From NCBI GenBank assembly GCA_028290595.1, contig JAQGJO010000218.1:1-5413 (forward strand): a stretch of 5,413 bases of DNA. Reading direction: 5' to 3'. This DNA comes from Hyphomicrobiales bacterium. GTDB taxonomy: Bacteria > Pseudomonadota > Alphaproteobacteria > Rhizobiales > Beijerinckiaceae. Below the pieces are notes generated by a model, which worked only from the letters and a program-made list of their open reading frames with translations, did no database searches and was not told where the DNA came from. The translations under genes and the position numbers were made by a program. Below are positions 4,482 to 5,413 of this stretch, one piece after another; within the stretch, counting starts at the first letter, position 1, and every line of letters starts with the position of its first letter.

Positions 4482-5294
4482 ATGCGTCTGTTTGGTTGCT
4501 CGTGCTGCGGTTTCACATCTTCCTTTCGCTTCGCACCGGCGGATTCCGGCGGCACTTCGGCTCCCGTGCCGAAATCAGGCGGCGCGGTCGACCGCAAGGT
4601 CCTGGAAGAATTCGCCGCGGCCAGCCGCATTCTCGCCGACCAGGGCGTCGTCGACGCTTTCGGTCATGTCAGCATGCGCCACCCCGATGATCCCAACCGT
4701 TTCCTGATGGCGCGTGCCGTCGCCCCCGCCCTCGTCACCGCCGACGACATCATGGAATTCACGCTCGACTCCGTGCCCTGCGAGGACCGCGGCCGCAGCG
4801 GCTTTCTGGAACGCTTCATCCATGGCCAGATTCTCAAGGCCCGGCCCGACGTGATGTCGGTCGTCCACAGCCATTCGCAATCGGTGATTCCGTTCGGCCT
4901 CGTGGCAACGCCGCTGCGCGCCATGTTCCACAACGCCGCCTTCCTGGCCCAGGGCGTTCCGGTGTTCGACATTGCAAAGAATTTCGGCGCAACCGACATG
5001 CTCGTCGGCAATAACGACAAAGGCGTGGATCTTGCGAAAACCCTCGGCGACAAGCCGGTCGTGCTGATGCGCGCCCATGGCAGCGTCGCTGTCGGCCCGA
5101 GCCTGCCGGTCGCCATCTTCCGTGCGGTCTACACGGAAGTCAGCGCCCGCATGCAGACGGCGGCGACCCTGGTCGGCGGCGGCGGTCCCATCGCCGCGCT
5201 GAGCAAGGAGGAAGGCGCTCTCGCAGACGTCGTCAATCTCGGCGCCGCCAGCCGCGCCTGGGACATGTGGAAGCGGCGCGTCGGCGCCGCCTGA
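4482..5294 (+). CDS. Class II aldolase/adducin family protein, second type, with odd N-terminus
   Basis: 270 aa. The metal site is complete: Glu110 in LERFIHGQIL, His129 and His131 in VVHSHS, His199 in MRAHGSVAVG. GHVSMRHPDDPNRFLMAR (61-78) and APALVTADDIMEF (81-93) place it with the family branch that includes aromatic-acid decarboxylases such as the phthalate (PhtC) and pyridine-dicarboxylate enzymes, by recall and not by search. It is clearly distinct from the aldolase at 1408-2130. Family sequence begins near residue 36. The preceding 35 residues (MRLFGCSCCGFTSS and a Gly/Pro/Ser linker) are unusual: too polar for a clear signal peptide and rich in Cys. The ATG at 4482 is kept because an in-frame stop lies just upstream (4422-4424) and the alternative GTG at 4566 has no clear ribosome site. 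The gene converges on the lyase gene with a 4-nt gap. Confidence 0.87.
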   Translation: MRLFGCSCCGFTSSFRFAPADSGGTSAPVPKSGGAVDRKVLEEFAAASRILADQGVVDAFGHVSMRHPDDPNRFLMARAVAPALVTADDIMEFTLDSVPCEDRGRSGFLERFIHGQILKARPDVMSVVHSHSQSVIPFGLVATPLRAMFHNAAFLAQGVPVFDIAKNFGATDMLVGNNDKGVDLAKTLGDKPVVLMRAHGSVAVGPSLPVAIFRAVYTEVSARMQTAATLVGGGGPIAALSKEEGALADVVNLGAASRAWDMWKRRVGAA

Positions 5295-5298
5295 TCGG

Positions 5299-5413
5299 TC
5301 AGGCTTTCTGTAAGCTTTTCTGCTTGGCCAGAACACGATCGACCATCTCGCCGCATTGGCCGAGGTAGTTCGCCGGATCGACCAGACGCGCGAGTTCCTC
5401 GCGCGTCTTATGC
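5299..5413 (-). CDS. C-terminus of a PcaB-like (3-carboxymuconate cycloisomerase) lyase
   Basis: Seen: a minus-strand frame entering from the right edge and stopping at TGA (5299-5301) encodes 37 residues with HKTREELARL, DPANYLGQCGEMVDRVL and a basic tail AKQKSLQKA. Known: a D-P-A-x-Y-L-G, then M/V-V-D-R-V-L pattern ends many proteins of the 3-carboxy-cis,cis-muconate cycloisomerase/adenylosuccinate lyase group in the fumarase superfamily. PcaB acts after protocatechuate ring cleavage in the beta-ketoadipate pathway. The catalytic parts lie outside the window, so PcaB activity is an inference and another lyase of the superfamily is possible. The short fragment limits certainty. Its stop lies 4 nt from that of the convergent aldolase-family gene, with no terminator between. 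Confidence 0.75.
   Translation of the reverse strand, partial: HKTREELARLVDPANYLGQCGEMVDRVLAKQKSLQKA

Noticed and set aside
4488..4499. LFGC at residues 3-6 of the second aldolase as a lipoprotein lipobox.
   Set aside because: There is no room for the positively charged and hydrophobic segments that must precede a lipobox.
4228..4707. Plus-strand frame of 159 codons starting inside the repeat and overlapping the second aldolase.
   Set aside because: It begins in a non-coding palindromic element and ends out of frame inside a well-supported gene. Only its stretch near 4486-4530 is of interest, as noted for the signal-peptide question.
1..5413. CRISPR array, rRNA, riboswitch, integrase or defence genes.
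   Set aside because: No regularly spaced direct repeats, no recognisable structured RNA apart from the palindromic repeats and terminator, and no matching protein motifs were seen on either strand.

Overview
The window reads as chromosomal DNA of a GC-rich alphaproteobacterium, most likely a Bradyrhizobium/Rhodopseudomonas-type member of the Hyphomicrobiales. The grounds are strong GC bias at third codon positions, protein styles I associate with that group, and palindromic intergenic repeats of kinds common there. The genus is an inference from recall; no search was run.

Layout from left to right. A minus-strand gene for the N-terminus of a Rieske-type aromatic-ring oxygenase runs off the left edge (1-199). 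Divergent from it is an AroE-family, shikimate dehydrogenase-like gene (406-1248, +). It converges on a class II aldolase/adducin-family gene (1408-2130, -), and a 145-bp palindromic element fills the gap and overlaps the aldolase stop codon. Divergent from the aldolase, across 153 bp, is a D-2-hydroxyacid dehydrogenase gene (2284-3246, +). A cloverleaf-like palindromic repeat follows it. A roughly 360-bp gene-free stretch then carries a good sigma70-type promoter and five GANTC sites, and leads into a small HU-family gene with an Ala/Pro/Lys-rich N-terminal tail (3741-4082, +). That gene ends in a strong intrinsic terminator. A second cloverleaf repeat (4199-4344) precedes a second, different class II aldolase-family gene (4482-5294, +). 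Only 4 nt beyond it, converging from the right edge, is the C-terminus of a 3-carboxymuconate cycloisomerase/fumarase-superfamily lyase (5299-5413, -).

Apart from HU, the genes fit a catabolic neighbourhood for aromatic or hydroaromatic carboxylic acids: ring oxygenase, AroE-like dehydrogenase, two metal-dependent aldolases or decarboxylases, a hydroxyacid reductase and a PcaB-like lyase. Their alternating orientations mean they are not one operon, so a shared pathway is only a hypothesis. The HU gene, with its own promoter and terminator and flanked by two repeats, looks like an independent unit. I see no phage, plasmid, CRISPR or defence genes. The best leads are the GANTC-rich HU promoter, the tailed HU protein, the AroE active-site substitutions, and three different structured repeats within about 3 kb, one seemingly inserted at a TA inside a stop codon.
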